DNA of 7,025 nucleotides, taken from NCBI RefSeq assembly GCF_937920075.1, contig NZ_CALETI010000094.1:1-7025 (forward strand). Direction: 5' to 3'. The notes beneath the pieces are model-generated. The model saw only the letters and a list, made by a program, of their open reading frames with translations. It ran no database searches and had not been told where the DNA came from. Source of the DNA: an uncultured Agitococcus sp. GTDB lineage: Bacteria > Pseudomonadota > Gammaproteobacteria > Pseudomonadales > Moraxellaceae. This document shows, one piece after another, positions 6,469 through 7,025 of this stretch (the first letter of the stretch is position 1; every line of letters starts with the position of its first letter). Position numbers and translations under genes: made by a program.

Positions 6469-6825
6469 ATGAGTAGCATTTTTATTGCAGGACAAGGTGA
6501 AAGCCTTGCCACGCCAACGATAGATTATCCACGTGCTGAACGTTTGGTGGTTGGTAATCCACAGCGTTTAACCCAAAATTTATATGAACATCCAAACATG
6601 AGTTGTGGCATTTGGCAATGTGAAGTAGGAGCTTGGCGCATTGAATTTGCTAGTAATAAACAAGAATTTTTTAACATCATCAAAGGTAAAGTTCGTTTGC
6701 ATGATATTCAGGGTAATTTTGTAGAAATTCAGGCAGGACAAGCTGGTGTCATTCCTCCAAATTTTAAAGGTATTTTTGAAGTCGTTGAAATTGTTCAAAA
6801 ATATTATGTCATTGTGGAAGTTTAA
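6469..6825 (+). CDS. Small cupin-domain protein (EutQ/DUF861 type)
   Basis: The 118-residue protein is a single cupin barrel of the DUF861 (Cupin_3, EutQ-like) type, normal length for stand-alone members. The core is residues 46-115: GIWQCEVGAWRIEF, then EFFNIIKGKVRLHDIQGNFVEIQAGQAGVIPPNFKGIFEVVE and the family ending K-Y-Y-V-I. The usual metal-binding histidines of classical cupins are not evident: the position before the turn reads K-Q-E-F-F-N-I-I-K-G, with Glu at most, as is common in this subgroup. Catalysis is therefore uncertain and small-molecule binding or a sensor role is equally possible. No signal peptide is visible; it should be cytoplasmic. It is transcribed away from fadH, and its last 17 bases overlap the convergent NADAR fragment. 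The family call is sound; the substrate is unknown. Confidence 0.85.
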   Translation: MSSIFIAGQGESLATPTIDYPRAERLVVGNPQRLTQNLYEHPNMSCGIWQCEVGAWRIEFASNKQEFFNIIKGKVRLHDIQGNFVEIQAGQAGVIPPNFKGIFEVVEIVQKYYVIVEV

Positions 6826-6991
6826 CAAGCTGCCCTCGGGTCATCATTAATGCAAAACCTAACAAGTTTTCGCCACGCCATGTTTGTGGGTGTTGCGCTT
6901 TGGGATTATCTTGCCCCAAACCAATCCCCCAAATAGTGTCTAAGGGGCTGGCTTCGACCAGAATACGCTGCCGTTCCATAAAACTTATCAA
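6809..6991 (-). pseudogene. C-terminal fragment of a NADAR (YbiA-like N-glycosidase) gene
   Basis: The frame encodes about 56-60 residues ending in TGA (6809-6811). It carries RILVEASPLDTIWGIGL, then W-R-G-E-N-L-L-G-F-A-L-M, the conserved C-terminal block of NADAR/DUF1768 proteins. Characterised members such as YbiA cleave the N-glycosidic bond of damaged riboflavin intermediates, and relatives act on ADP-ribose derivatives. Full-length proteins have about 150-180 residues with further conserved residues in the N-terminal half, which are absent here. Possible starts are ATG 6977-6979 or TTG 6989-6991; neither has a good Shine-Dalgarno. An in-frame TAG (6995-6997) closes the frame upstream. 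Nine codons beyond it, to the window edge, read HKAYLFYNK, which could be the beginning of a NADAR protein, as if the middle had been deleted. That last point is weak. Confidence 0.65.
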
Positions 6992-7025
6992 AACCTACTT
7001 ATTGTAGAACAAATAGGCTTTGTGT

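Overview
The window is AT-rich bacterial DNA of gammaproteobacterial character, with a short left end of different composition. From about 640 onward it is 35-45% G+C by eye. Its best-recognised gene, FadH, matches the gammaproteobacterial 2,4-dienoyl-CoA reductase along its whole length. A large Ser/Thr kinase and a PilJ-type sensor remnant would fit an AT-rich, signalling-rich gammaproteobacterium such as a Thiotrichales/Beggiatoa relative, but that placement is only a guess. Bases 1-194 are very G+C-rich, 195-340 are moderately so, and 340-640 are intermediate. Genes are broken at two of these transitions, so the left 640 bases are a patchwork made either by recombination or by misassembly.

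Layout. 3-194 (+): the 3' end of an unidentified high-G+C gene. 191-337 (+): the C-terminal stub of an O6-alkylguanine-DNA alkyltransferase-like protein, with PCHR but without its DNA-recognition helix. 341-349: an extended -10 promoter. 356-595 (+): a complete VF530/DUF2132 small protein, probably read from a leaderless mRNA. 614-3436 (+): a Ser/Thr protein kinase with an intact catalytic domain, no usual start codon in front of its glycine loop, and a roughly 580-residue soluble C-terminal region that I do not recognise. 3437-4259: an 823-base stretch without an intact gene, holding a cluster of hairpins (3501-3627), a decayed PilJ-domain remnant on the minus strand (3671-3868), a very AT-rich stretch, and a terminator-like hairpin. 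4260-6290 (-): fadH. 6291-6468: a divergent promoter region with a 23-bp palindrome. 6469-6825 (+): a small EutQ-type cupin. 6809-6991 (-): the C-terminal fragment of a NADAR/YbiA-like N-glycosidase, overlapping the cupin tail by 17 bases.

Working together: there is no clear multi-gene system. FadH would serve beta-oxidation of unsaturated fatty acids, and the cupin is divergently transcribed from it and may share control sequences. The kinase stands alone, with no phosphatase, FHA protein or evident substrate beside it. The density of broken genes (alkyltransferase stub, PilJ remnant, NADAR fragment) marks this as a decaying or rearranged region. The two observations most worth checking are the kinase's unexplained C-terminal region with its missing start, and the hairpin cluster behind it.
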